This document shows positions 42,359 through 50,644 of a stretch of 64,000 nt of DNA, piece by piece. The notes under the pieces are model-generated. The model saw nothing but the letters and a program-made list of their open reading frames with translations, made no database searches and had not been told where the DNA came from. The stretch is from a virus, in IMG/VR virus record IMGVR_UViG_3300047510_001110, positions 1 through 64,000 of that record; one strand, 5' to 3'. A program made the position numbers and the translations under genes. The stretch's first letter is position 1; the number at the start of each line of letters is the position of its first letter.

Positions 42359-45151
42359 CTACATTCCCCAGATGTTATAAAGAGCTGCGGTTGTAATTAT
42401 AGCAGCCTCACTACTGTCATAAGAATTAAAATAAACAACAGGTGTTGATCCAGTTTTTGTCATTCCTGATTGTGGGTTTCCTCCTTTCCCAACAGATGGT
42501 AGTGGCAACATAGATACACTTGGTTGACTTTCGGGAACACCTGGTATATTAGGTGGTTTCCCAGGTGCTATAGAAGGAGAAGTTGTAGGTGAAGAAACAG
42601 CAGATGATGCTCCACCTTTCTTTGCTAAAATAGATGCTATTAATACTTTCTTTTCTAATACTTCCCCAGTAAGACCTTGTGCTTTACCCTCTTCTCTAGC
42701 TCTTGTAGCAGCTTCAAAAACTGCTGGATTAGATGCTCCAACTTTTGATGGATCTAACATTTTACTCAATTGATCCACCGACATTTTATTAAGTTGGTCT
42801 TCAGATAATGATGAAGATGATGGTGGTGAAGAAGGAATTAATGGTGTTGATGGTTGAGATTGAGTTGATTTCTTAGGTTCTCCAGTTTCACTTTGAGGAT
42901 TTCTAGATCCAGGTCCAGTAGGAATTAATGGAGTAGATGGACTTGCATAAGAGTCTTTTGCAGGGTCCCCATAGATTGTTCCTGAGGTTAAAGCGGCATC
43001 ATCAAATTTTAATGTTTTATCGTCTTTAGGAGCATCTGCTGCCGGAGAGTCTGCAGATGCAGGTCCCGATAGATTATCAGTTTCAACACCTTGATATCTT
43101 AAAGACTCAGGAGCTTTGGATTGTGGTGATCCAGGCAACCAAGACCCTTTAGATCCTTTAGATTTAGATATTGCAAATTCAGCAGCAGCAACTGATGCCA
43201 TCTGCTTAGCCTTTTCATCAGATACTCCTAATTTATCCTTCCAATCATTATAATGTGTTTGATATGCTTGATTATACCAATATTGAATATCCGCATCTTT
43301 ATCATATTTCAATTCGAGTTTAAACATTTTTGCAGTGCCAACTACAGTTCTAAAATAATCAGCAACGTTTGCAGATTTTAAAATAGATTGTCCTTCTGGA
43401 CTTGATGGAAGAACTCCGGTCAATTCGTCGCTTTTTCCAACTAACTTTCCCAATCCAGCAGAAGACACTAGTTTATTGACCATTTTAATAGTATATTTTC
43501 CACTACTTGCACTATCTCTAACATATCCAAGAACATATGATTTTGGAGGATTTTTACCAACTGTAATATAACGAGTTGATATTACATTCTTACTATATTC
43601 TGTCGGGCTAAAAATTCTATCACCAATCTTAAATCCATTTGAAGAACCTCCAGAACTACTAGCACCACTAGATCCTCTAGCACCATTGGAACCACTGGAA
43701 CCACTAGATCCTCTAGCACCATTGGAACCACTAGATCCACCAATCTGACCTCCAGTCGACTTCGCTTCAATTTTAATATCTCCAAGATTAGCAACTTTTC
43801 TTTCAGTTGTTCCACCAAACATCTTATTGATATTATCAAGATATACTGGACCTCCTAACCAATCAGCAGCACCTTTCTTTAATACATATTCTCCAGTTGA
43901 AAGAGCAGTTAGATGTTTATCGGGACCTAGACCAGAAACATTGAATGAAGTAGTTTTAGAAGATACATTTCCACCCTCTCTTGAAACTGTATCATTAAAA
44001 GATAATTTTTTCCTATCTGCTGCATTTCCTGGAATAGATCCACCAGTTTCTTTTTTTACTACTTTTGGAGGTCTAACTTCTCCACCAGTAAATTTAAGAT
44101 TAATTGGTGGACCTGCAGTTGGTTTAGGTTCTGGGTTCTTTGGTTCACCAGTAATATTGGGTGCTTGAAGTTCTGGAGCTTGTGGAATGTTAGGAATATT
44201 CGCAGACCCTATTTGAGGGGAACCCGGAAGCATTTTTAATGCACCATTCAAAAGACCAATAAAACCATTCAATGCAGAATTAATTGCATCAATAAAATTT
44301 CTCACCGGTTGAACAACCATCTTATCAATAAATTGTATAACTGTATTAAAGAAACCAGTTATACCATCAATCAAACCCTGTATAGGTTTGAGTAATGTCA
44401 TTGGATTTTGTAAGACAGTAAATAACCAATTAACCAAAGACCCAAGAAGAACCATCATTATAAAATTCTTAATCGTATCAAAGATACTCGTAAAGGGTTT
44501 AAGAATTTTATTGATTAGTCCTAAACCCTTTTTCTCTTCCTTCTTGCCTTCTAAATCTTTCTCCTTACCTTCCTTTCCAGTCTTCTCTCTTTCTCTTCTT
44601 GATAATTCCGATCCCTTTTTATCAGCAGAAGACTGTTTTTGTAATATAGAAAGGATACTCTCGGTCAATCCTCTAATTTCTTTTACAATATCAAGTAGAG
44701 ATCCATTTAAAAACTTTTCTATTTCCCCAATCTTTTTTGAATTATTATCTACCTGTTTTTCTTGTTCTTGTTCAGGTTCTGGTGGTTGGTAATTTGCTAA
44801 AGCACCTCCAGATCCTGATAATAACTTTGCAGGATCTGTGACGGGTTTTTGATTTGTCCCTTGACCTTGAGGTTTCTTATTAAAAAAAGAGTCTACATTT
44901 ATTCCTTTTTTTGCTGCAGTAAATTTAGATCCTTTAAGATCTCTTATTCTCTTTCTTTCGTTAGCAAGTTTTGCTAGATCATCTTCAGATAACTTTGACT
45001 TTTCATCGAAGGAACTTTTAACAATTGTTTCTCTCAACAATTGCATATACTCATCATATTCTAAGTCAAAGTTATCCTCCAACCCAAGAATTTTGGCAAC
45101 TTCTGGATCTACTTCTTCTATTTGTTTTTTAGTAGGATCCTCGACTGCCAT
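42359..45151 (-). CDS. Tape-measure-like tail protein
   Basis: 930 residues. Contains a hydrophobic segment NFIMMVLLGSLVNWLFTVLQNP (~230-250) that aligns with the one in the 1415-residue neighbour, then helical, Pro-rich and Ser/Gly-rich parts (GSSGSNGARGSSG repeats ~450-485). Residue ~720 has LTSGTIYGDPAK, shared with the neighbour. The end (VSMLPLPSVG, later AALYNIWGM) also resembles the neighbour's (IVMLPP, SALYKI). Its place right after the gp26/gp51-like pair is that of the tape measure in lambda-type tails. The start follows the 57-codon ORF's stop without a gap. Confidence 0.6.
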   Translation of the reverse strand: MAVEDPTKKQIEEVDPEVAKILGLEDNFDLEYDEYMQLLRETIVKSSFDEKSKLSEDDLAKLANERKRIRDLKGSKFTAAKKGINVDSFFNKKPQGQGTNQKPVTDPAKLLSGSGGALANYQPPEPEQEQEKQVDNNSKKIGEIEKFLNGSLLDIVKEIRGLTESILSILQKQSSADKKGSELSRREREKTGKEGKEKDLEGKKEEKKGLGLINKILKPFTSIFDTIKNFIMMVLLGSLVNWLFTVLQNPMTLLKPIQGLIDGITGFFNTVIQFIDKMVVQPVRNFIDAINSALNGFIGLLNGALKMLPGSPQIGSANIPNIPQAPELQAPNITGEPKNPEPKPTAGPPINLKFTGGEVRPPKVVKKETGGSIPGNAADRKKLSFNDTVSREGGNVSSKTTSFNVSGLGPDKHLTALSTGEYVLKKGAADWLGGPVYLDNINKMFGGTTERKVANLGDIKIEAKSTGGQIGGSSGSNGARGSSGSSGSNGARGSSGASSSGGSSNGFKIGDRIFSPTEYSKNVISTRYITVGKNPPKSYVLGYVRDSASSGKYTIKMVNKLVSSAGLGKLVGKSDELTGVLPSSPEGQSILKSANVADYFRTVVGTAKMFKLELKYDKDADIQYWYNQAYQTHYNDWKDKLGVSDEKAKQMASVAAAEFAISKSKGSKGSWLPGSPQSKAPESLRYQGVETDNLSGPASADSPAADAPKDDKTLKFDDAALTSGTIYGDPAKDSYASPSTPLIPTGPGSRNPQSETGEPKKSTQSQPSTPLIPSSPPSSSSLSEDQLNKMSVDQLSKMLDPSKVGASNPAVFEAATRAREEGKAQGLTGEVLEKKVLIASILAKKGGASSAVSSPTTSPSIAPGKPPNIPGVPESQPSVSMLPLPSVGKGGNPQSGMTKTGSTPVVYFNSYDSSEAAIITTAALYNIWGM
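43660..43740 (-). repeat. Ser-Gly-Asn-Gly-Ala-Arg-Gly coding repeat
   Basis: Near-identical ~36-base units on the plus strand (CTAGATCCTCTAGCACCATT and neighbours) code for SSGSNGARG repeats, a collagen-like or flexible linker in the tape-measure-like protein. Confidence 0.7.
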
Positions 45152-45325
45152 TTACTGTTTTTGCTGTTGTTTTTGTCTTTCTTCTTCTAAGTGCTGCTCT
45201 AGAAGCATAACATAAACATCACGTTCCCAAGGCATCAAGTTTTCAATTTCGGTCAATGAGTATTTATGATACTGCATCAAAGCAAAATTTAATTTATAAT
45301 AATTCTCAAGGTCCATATGGACCAT
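45152..45325 (-). CDS. 51: gp51-like small ORF, probably read as a gp26 frameshift extension
   Basis: 57 codons from ATG 45325 to TAA 45152. The product contains MDLENYYKLNFALMQYHKYS, then LTEIENLMPWERDVYVMLLEQ and a Gln/Lys tail. The pattern 'helix, yhxyslxEIexLmPWERdvYvxLL' is that of C-terminal parts of tail assembly chaperones, and the place fits the short gene labelled gp51 in cyanophages. No Shine-Dalgarno precedes the ATG. The frame is open upstream to the gp26 slippery site (45334-45340), so -1 frameshifting would give a gp26-gp51 fusion. It ends at the base before the next gene's ATG. Confidence 0.75.
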   Translation of the reverse strand: MVHMDLENYYKLNFALMQYHKYSLTEIENLMPWERDVYVMLLEQHLEEERQKQQQKQ

Positions 45326-45327
45326 TG

Positions 45328-46047
45328 CTACGCGAAAAAACTCGATAGCCCCTCAAGAACAACAGTGCTTTCAACATTTGTATTTGGATTTGTAATCTTA
45401 ACTTCGTGGGAAAGTTTAGGCATAGTCTCAAAGAACTTTTCAATTTGTTTAAATTGTGATGAGTTCATTTGATCTAAGAAATCGACAAGTTCTTTCTTAG
45501 TCACATCTGATGAAGACCAAACTTCTTCTGCGTTATAAATCTTAGCAATACAAGAAACAATCAAATCAAAAGATTGATCCATATTGTTTCCAGAAGAAAA
45601 ATCAAAATTACTCTTAATGAACTGATCTAATGATGGATACTTCATTTCCATCATCAAATTATCATCAATCTTAATTTGATTAGTATGCTCTTCATTCTTT
45701 TTAACCTGAATATCATCAACAGCAATCTTAGTTAATACTGTTGTTTCACTATCATCTGGGCAAATCAAATTAACTTCTATTTCTTCGCCAACTGATTTTC
45801 CACGAATGTTAAGGAACAAATATTCAATATCAAATGTAGGAAGAATTTCAACTTTAATTCCTTTTGATTGAATGCAATTTTTAATAACTGTTTTAATTGC
45901 ATTCGTAATATCTTTAGTGTTTTCACTCTCAAGGGCAAGAACAAGAAGTTTTTCTTCTCTTACTAAGAACGGTCTATATCTAATTGATTCTCCAGTTGAT
46001 GGCAATTCCAACTCATAAGTCGGAGTAGAAATCTTTGGTAAAGGCAT
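45328..46047 (-). CDS. 26: gp26-like baseplate hub / tail assembly protein
   Basis: 239 residues. It opens STPTYELELPSTGESIRYRPFLVREEKLLVLA and carries LPTFDIEYLFLNIRGKSVGEEIEV (~67-90), both characteristic of the T4 gp26 family of baseplate hub/assembly proteins. A Cys-containing strand (VNLICPDDSE) replaces the zinc-knuckle-like C..C of some relatives. It ends VVLEGLSSFFA over a slippery heptamer that could extend it into the gp51-like frame. A late promoter (46073-46080) and an AGGAG Shine-Dalgarno precede it. Confidence 0.8.
   Translation of the reverse strand: MPLPKISTPTYELELPSTGESIRYRPFLVREEKLLVLALESENTKDITNAIKTVIKNCIQSKGIKVEILPTFDIEYLFLNIRGKSVGEEIEVNLICPDDSETTVLTKIAVDDIQVKKNEEHTNQIKIDDNLMMEMKYPSLDQFIKSNFDFSSGNNMDQSFDLIVSCIAKIYNAEEVWSSSDVTKKELVDFLDQMNSSQFKQIEKFFETMPKLSHEVKITNPNTNVESTVVLEGLSSFFA
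45334..45340 (-). other. Candidate -1 ribosomal frameshift site T TTT TTC
   Basis: The minus strand of gp26 reads AGT TTT TTC GCG TAG. T TTT TTC is an X XXY YYZ-type heptamer in the right phase, one codon before the gp26 stop. After a -1 slip the frame continues CGC GTA GCA ATG GTC into the 57-codon ORF without a stop. Confidence 0.7.
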
Positions 46048-46072
46048 AATCTCCTATACAATTCAGGTGTTT

Positions 46073-46080
46073 TATTTATT
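46073..46080 (-). promoter_or_regulatory. T4-type late promoter AATAAATA
   Basis: Minus strand AATAAATA, 26 bases before the gp26 ATG, overlapping the gp54 stop region. Likely drives gp26 and the long hub/tape-measure transcript. Confidence 0.65.
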
Positions 46081-46981
46081 ACGCAAATCCAGAGGTTCCA
46101 GGAGTTCCAAAATCACCAACTGGTGGGTTAGAAGCATTTGGTGCAAAAGAGTTATAAGAAAATGTATTTGGTAAATTTCTTAAACTGTCATTAAAATATT
46201 GAGTTCCGTCCAATGCTGTTGCTGCAGTATATAACTCAGGAACTCCTGGAGTAAATGGATATGAAGGACTTAAAGCATTTCCATTTATTGTAGCTTGATC
46301 TGCAGGATCTCCTATGATGGGAGGTTTTCTAGTTGCATTTTGATAAGAAGGACTAAATCTATTAGTCATTACATATCTAACATAAGAGAAAGAAACCGTA
46401 ATTTTTAATAAATCACTTGCATCATAAGATATTGGAGTAGAAACAATATTGATCGGAAATGCTTGTATAAATTGATATTGAAGTGTGGGTCTGGGAGAAT
46501 TTTTACTTACATCTTTTTCAAATTTAATAAGGTGAATGTCACTCTTGTATCTTTTTGGGTATTGCATCCTGTAAAAAGTTGCAGGATTTTTATACTGCTC
46601 TGAGTCAAAGTATTCCCCTTCACCAACAATAAAATTCATCCATCCCTGAAAATATTTAATAACTGCATATTCGTGATCAACATAAAAAGTTAAATCAATA
46701 GTGTCATCGTAAATTCTACGATACACCATTTTTTCAGTTGATCCGTGATAGTCATTATTGACTTCGTGCGTTGCCAAACTAGATCCAGGAAGACTTGCTT
46801 CACAGCAAGCAAGATTAATCATTTCCTTATGTTTTGCTTCACTGACTCCCCTACTAGAAACAAAAGAATTTACTTCTTGGTTTGTTAATACCTCTACCAT
46901 ATAAACAGAAGTCTGCGCCGGACGCATCAATTTCTGTTTAATTTCCGAAACCTTATAATGCTTTGCTACAGCTCCTGCCAT
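46079..46981 (-). CDS. 54: gp54-like baseplate-tail tube initiator
   Basis: 300 residues. The body has the tail-tube-like pattern of gp54/gp19 relatives: CEASLPGSSLATHEVNNDYHG, then YRRIYDDTIDLTFYVDHEYAVIKYFQGWMNFI, PKRYKSDIHLIKF and LKITVSFSYVRYVM. In T4, gp54 tops the gp48 ring and starts tube polymerisation. A variable Pro/Asn-rich tail (~215-300) ends the protein. It is divergent from gp4, with 38 bases between the two starts. Its partner gp48 is on the other strand 600 bases away. Confidence 0.8.
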   Translation of the reverse strand: MAGAVAKHYKVSEIKQKLMRPAQTSVYMVEVLTNQEVNSFVSSRGVSEAKHKEMINLACCEASLPGSSLATHEVNNDYHGSTEKMVYRRIYDDTIDLTFYVDHEYAVIKYFQGWMNFIVGEGEYFDSEQYKNPATFYRMQYPKRYKSDIHLIKFEKDVSKNSPRPTLQYQFIQAFPINIVSTPISYDASDLLKITVSFSYVRYVMTNRFSPSYQNATRKPPIIGDPADQATINGNALSPSYPFTPGVPELYTAATALDGTQYFNDSLRNLPNTFSYNSFAPNASNPPVGDFGTPGTSGFA

Positions 46982-46984
46982 TAG

Positions 46985-46992
46985 GATAAATA
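46985..46992 (+). promoter_or_regulatory. T4-type late promoter GATAAATA
   Basis: Plus strand GATAAATA, 27 bases before the gp4 ATG at 47020, in the 38-base divergent spacer. No equally good motif faces gp54 in the same spacer. Confidence 0.65.
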
Positions 46993-47019
46993 TTTTATTA
47001 TATATTATGTAGTCAGGAT

Positions 47020-47475
47020 ATGAGAGATCGGGAAAGTAAGTATCATCAGGGAAGATTTAACCCACAAAATCCTCAAAAATATAAAGGAGATCCAAGAAAT
47101 ATTATTTACAGGAGTTCTTGGGAACTTCGATTTATGAGATATTGTGACCGAAAGGTAAATATTTTAGAGTGGGGAAGTGAAGAATTTTTTATTCCTTATG
47201 TAGATCCAACAACTAATAAGGTCAGAAGATACTATCCAGATTTTATTATCAAGGTTCAAGAGCAAAATGGATTGATTAAAAAATATTTAATTGAAGTCAA
47301 ACCAAAAAAACAAACTAAACCACCTGTTCGTTCTCCAAAAAAACAAAATAAAACATATATAACTGAAGCACTAACTTATGAAAAAAATGTTGCTAAATGG
47401 AGAGCAGCAAAAGAATGGTGTGATGATCGAAGAATAGAATTCAGAATTATCACAGAGGACGAATTAGGTCTATAA
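47020..47475 (+). CDS. 4: Head completion protein gp4
   Basis: 151 residues, close in order and wording to T4 gp4: RESKYHQGRFNPQNPQKYKG (2-24), then NIIYRSSWELRFMRYCDR, ILEWGSEEFFIPY and YYPDFIIKV. The fold is of the TnsA/endonuclease type; E in SWEL, D in YPDF and the strand YLIEVKP (E-x-K) are the candidate nuclease residues. In T4 it completes filled heads before tail joining. First gene of the only plus-strand run in the window, with a late promoter upstream. Confidence 0.9.
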   Translation: MRDRESKYHQGRFNPQNPQKYKGDPRNIIYRSSWELRFMRYCDRKVNILEWGSEEFFIPYVDPTTNKVRRYYPDFIIKVQEQNGLIKKYLIEVKPKKQTKPPVRSPKKQNKTYITEALTYEKNVAKWRAAKEWCDDRRIEFRIITEDELGL

Positions 47476-47478
47476 ATA
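47471..47478 (+). promoter_or_regulatory. T4-type late promoter TATAAATA
   Basis: Exact TATAAATA on the plus strand overlapping the gp4 stop codon, about 87 bases before gp48. Confidence 0.75.
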
Positions 47479-47502
47479 TACATAAAGAACTTTATCGTCA
47501 AA

Positions 47503-47565
47503 ATGTCAATAAGGAATAGATCACGTAAAGTTCTTGCATCCCTTGCGCGTAGGGGGAATTTCTGA
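47503..47565 (+). CDS. Basic 20-residue peptide ahead of gp48
   Basis: ATG 47503 to TGA 47565. The product starts MSIRNRSRKV and ends LARRGNF, with seven Arg/Lys. Its TGA overlaps the gp48 ATG by one base (TGATG), which is typical of translational coupling, and a late promoter sits just upstream. The peptide contains GTAGGGGG-coding bases that serve as gp48's Shine-Dalgarno. It could be a true micro-protein or a leader that tunes gp48 translation. Confidence 0.45.
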   Translation: MSIRNRSRKVLASLARRGNF

Positions 47566-48926
47566 TGCCTTTTTGGAATGTCAAAGATACTACAATTACA
47601 AACGAAAAAACTTTTGTAAATAATACATATAAGGACGCGAATGGAAATAATAAATTGGCAACGAATGGATTTGTGCCTTTAGATCCAAATAGTACAGATC
47701 CGATTGTCAAAACAATGTATATCTCGATTGCAAACAATGGAGATATATTATATCGAAGAGGAACAGGTGCTGCAACATCTCAATATACTAGTATTCAAGA
47801 TGTTGCAAATGGACAAATATCCGGATATAATGCGGCAACAACTGAAAAATTAAAAGCATCCGTTCAATCATACTTATCTAACGGTGCTAAAACTGCTGGA
47901 GTTGGTCCAGCAACTGCAACTGATCCCCCTGCCCCAGCGTCAACGGCAGCACCAAATACTGGAGGAACATCTGCTTATGATGCAAATACCAATCCCTTTG
48001 GAGAAGCAACCCAGAGAATAAACAATTATGATAAAGGAACACTTCTTGTTTATCCTTTAAATAGGCAAGGTATTGGTGGTGATTATATCCAATTTGAAAT
48101 TAAATCATATAAAAAATCTGGTCTTGCACCAGCTGGAACGCAAGGAACAGGTCGTTTTAGTGTTGCCTTAACTGGAATGGAGGATAGAAAATCAGAAACA
48201 TTGGCAACAATTTGCCTCCCAATTCAATCGGGAATTGTTGACTCAATGTCAGTCGATTGGGGATCAGGAGATCTAAATCCAATCACTGCAGCATTTGCAA
48301 GTGCTGCTTATAATATAATTGGTGCAGCAGGTGCTGGTGATGTGGGTAATTATTTTAAGGAAATTGCTAACTCGACTAGAGATGTAGGAAAATCTTTTGA
48401 GTCAGCTGGTCCAGAATTAAGAGCACTTTTAATCAATTATTTTACGGAGCAAGCAGTCGGAAGACCAGGATTGCTTTCAAGAACAATTGGAGGAGCAATA
48501 AACAATAACCTTGAATTATTATTCAATGGACCGATGCTAAGAAGTTTTACATTTAATTTTAAACTGACTCCAAGAGAACCAAAAGAAGCACAACTGATTA
48601 AAGACATCATCAGATACTTTAAAAAGAGTATGGTTCCTGGTCTATCTCAATCAAAACTATTCCTATTAGCGCCAAATGTATTCAAAATAAGATACATTTA
48701 CACTGGAAGAGGAGATAGAGCAGAAAATCACCCATACTTAAATAGAATTAAAGTAGCAGCATTAAGAGATTTCTCTGTTAATTACTCACCAGATGGAAAT
48801 TATATGACTTATGCTGAGGGAGGATCAATGACTCAATATGATTTAAGTATGACTTTCGGAGAGATTGATCCTATCTACGAACCAGATTATGAAAAGGGCG
48901 ATGGTAAAACAGGAATGGGATGGTAA
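47565..48926 (+). CDS. 48: gp48-like baseplate tail-tube cap
   Basis: 453 residues. The N-terminal ~130 residues are variable and low-complexity. From ~150 the gp48 core appears: GTLLVYPLNRQGIGGDYIQFEIKSY, ATICLPIQSGIVDSMSVDWG, ELLFNGPMLRSFTFNFKLTPREPKE, IRYFKKSMVPG and LNRIKVAALRDFSVNYSPDG. In T4, gp48 sits on the hub and, with gp54, forms the platform for the tail tube. Shine-Dalgarno AGGGGGAA lies 8 bases before the ATG, inside the preceding micro-ORF. It is followed by gp53 after three bases. Confidence 0.85.
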   Translation: MPFWNVKDTTITNEKTFVNNTYKDANGNNKLATNGFVPLDPNSTDPIVKTMYISIANNGDILYRRGTGAATSQYTSIQDVANGQISGYNAATTEKLKASVQSYLSNGAKTAGVGPATATDPPAPASTAAPNTGGTSAYDANTNPFGEATQRINNYDKGTLLVYPLNRQGIGGDYIQFEIKSYKKSGLAPAGTQGTGRFSVALTGMEDRKSETLATICLPIQSGIVDSMSVDWGSGDLNPITAAFASAAYNIIGAAGAGDVGNYFKEIANSTRDVGKSFESAGPELRALLINYFTEQAVGRPGLLSRTIGGAINNNLELLFNGPMLRSFTFNFKLTPREPKEAQLIKDIIRYFKKSMVPGLSQSKLFLLAPNVFKIRYIYTGRGDRAENHPYLNRIKVAALRDFSVNYSPDGNYMTYAEGGSMTQYDLSMTFGEIDPIYEPDYEKGDGKTGMGW

Positions 48927-48929
48927 AAA

Positions 48930-49601
48930 ATGGCATACTACTTTAGATACTTACCAAATTTAGAATATATCAATAGAAATACGTCTCAAGATCAAATATC
49001 AAATTACACAAGAACAAAAAATTTATTTAAAAGGGGTAAAATTAGAGATGATATTTTTGGAAATCTAATCTTCTTTACCAAATATAACATCATCGGAGAC
49101 GAAAGACCTGATAATATTGCTGAAAAAATTTATGGAGATTCTTCTTTAGATTGGATCGTTCTTTTGTCAAATAATATAGTTAACGTATATGATGAGTGGC
49201 CAATGAGTCAAGAAACATTCGACAAATACTTACTAGAAAAATATAATACTTATGATGTTGTTTATGGCACTCACCACTATGAGACCATAGAAGTTAAAGA
49301 TAGTTCTGGAAATATTATCGTTAAATCTGGTCTAACTGTTCCATCATCTTTTAATGTGAGATATTTTGATTATGGTCTAGGTCAAGATAAACAGGAGTTT
49401 AATATAACTATTGCGATTTCAAACTATGATTATGAAGTAAGAAAAGAAGAGAAAAAAAGAAATATTTTTCTACTTAAATCAGACTATGTTCCTGTCATTA
49501 TGAATGATATGGAAAATACAATGCCATATAAAGAGGGTGGAGATCAATACATTGACCCCACCCTTAAGAGAGTTGATGATATCAGACTTTACGAGAACTA
49601 A
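48930..49601 (+). CDS. 53: Baseplate wedge protein gp53
   Basis: 223 residues with the gp53 pattern: FRYLPNLEYINR (5-16), then RTKNLFKRGKIRDDIFGNLIFFTKYNI and RPDNIAEKIYGDSSLDWIVLLSNNIVNVYDEWP (~58-92), ending in variable strands. The DNIAEKIYGDSSLDWIVLLSN segment resembles a LysM-like fold reported for gp53-type proteins. It completes the six baseplate wedges in T4. Its stop lies directly beside the gp32 stop on the opposite strand (49601/49602). Confidence 0.85.
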   Translation: MAYYFRYLPNLEYINRNTSQDQISNYTRTKNLFKRGKIRDDIFGNLIFFTKYNIIGDERPDNIAEKIYGDSSLDWIVLLSNNIVNVYDEWPMSQETFDKYLLEKYNTYDVVYGTHHYETIEVKDSSGNIIVKSGLTVPSSFNVRYFDYGLGQDKQEFNITIAISNYDYEVRKEEKKRNIFLLKSDYVPVIMNDMENTMPYKEGGDQYIDPTLKRVDDIRLYEN

Positions 49602-50579
49602 TCACTCTTCAGCAAGACGCTTGAAGTAACTCATTGCATCGTCTTCATCTTCATCATCGGAAGCAGAAGAGGACAGTCGATTGAGTTCTTCTTTGACACT
49701 CTGAGGAACTGGGGGAGCAGATTTACTCTTCCGATAAGACTCTTCAAGTTCTTCCATCACATTCTCTTCAGAAGAACGCTTAGGCATATAAGACTCGTAT
49801 TCTTCTTCCACATCAGCAGAAGCAGACTTAGGAGCAACTTTACCTACGCCAAGAACATAGTTCAGGCGCTTCTCAAGTTCTTCGTAGGTCTTGAATTGAT
49901 CTGGGGCAATCAAAGCAGAGAGAGAATACTCTTTCTTCCAGATTGCTTCCATTGCATCGTCATCATCAAGAAGAGGTCCAGAAGAATCAAACTCAGATTT
50001 ATCGTAGTTCCAATAACCTTCAACCTTACGGATCTTAAGGCGGAAGTTTGCTCCACCCCAAAAATCAAAGGGATTAATAGGAGTCTCATCTTCAAATTCT
50101 GGTTGCATTGCATTCAGAATTTTATCAAAGATTTTCTTACCGAACTTAAACAGGAAGACCTTACCTTCGTTCTCAGGGTTGGTAGGATCCTTTACAACAT
50201 AAATGTTGCTGTAATAAGACAACTTACGCTTTTGCTTACGAACAGTTTCTTTATCTTTATCGTTACCACTATTCCAAAGACCGCGATTGTATTCGGTTAC
50301 AGGATCTTTTTGACCAAGAGTAGTCAGAGAGTTCTCAATATACCAACCACCAGAACCTTGGAAACCGTGAGCAAACATTTTTACCCAAGGAATATCTTCT
50401 CCATCTGGAGCAGGAAGAAAACGAATAACAGCAGAACCTACGTTATCCTTACCCATCGTAGGTTTCCAGAAACGGGTATCTTCTCCTGAAGATGTAGAAC
50501 CCATTTTTTCAACTTCTTTCACCAGTTTATCGGTGAGAGAACCAAGTTTAGATTGCTTTTTAAGATTTGCGAAAGACAT
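49602..50579 (-). CDS. 32: Single-stranded DNA-binding protein gp32
   Basis: 325 residues. Basic N-terminus for cooperative binding (LKKQSKLGSL), an OB-fold core (FWKPTMGKDNVGSAVIRFLPAP, ENSLTTLGQKDPVTEYN, KLSYYSNIYVVKDP, GKVFLFKFGKKIFDKI, FWGGANFRLKIRKVEGYWNYDKSEF) and a Ser-rich acidic tail (ASDDEDEDDAMSYFKRLAEE) for protein contacts. The protein contains no Cys at all, so the zinc finger of T4 gp32 is missing. It coats ssDNA and co-ordinates gp59-loaded helicase. An extended -10 promoter and a GGAG Shine-Dalgarno lie upstream. Confidence 0.93.
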   Translation of the reverse strand: MSFANLKKQSKLGSLTDKLVKEVEKMGSTSSGEDTRFWKPTMGKDNVGSAVIRFLPAPDGEDIPWVKMFAHGFQGSGGWYIENSLTTLGQKDPVTEYNRGLWNSGNDKDKETVRKQKRKLSYYSNIYVVKDPTNPENEGKVFLFKFGKKIFDKILNAMQPEFEDETPINPFDFWGGANFRLKIRKVEGYWNYDKSEFDSSGPLLDDDDAMEAIWKKEYSLSALIAPDQFKTYEELEKRLNYVLGVGKVAPKSASADVEEEYESYMPKRSSEENVMEELEESYRKSKSAPPVPQSVKEELNRLSSSASDDEDEDDAMSYFKRLAEE

Positions 50580-50644
50580 TTGTATGCTCCGTATTTGGCT
50601 TGTGTGGGTTAACTTTGGTGCGGATCCCCCAGCCGCTTGCCCTT

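Noticed and set aside
41241-42380. Plus-strand ORFs of 149 and 143 codons opposite the tape-measure-like gene
   Set aside because: They are hydrophobic, compositionally biased antisense frames without Shine-Dalgarno or promoter.
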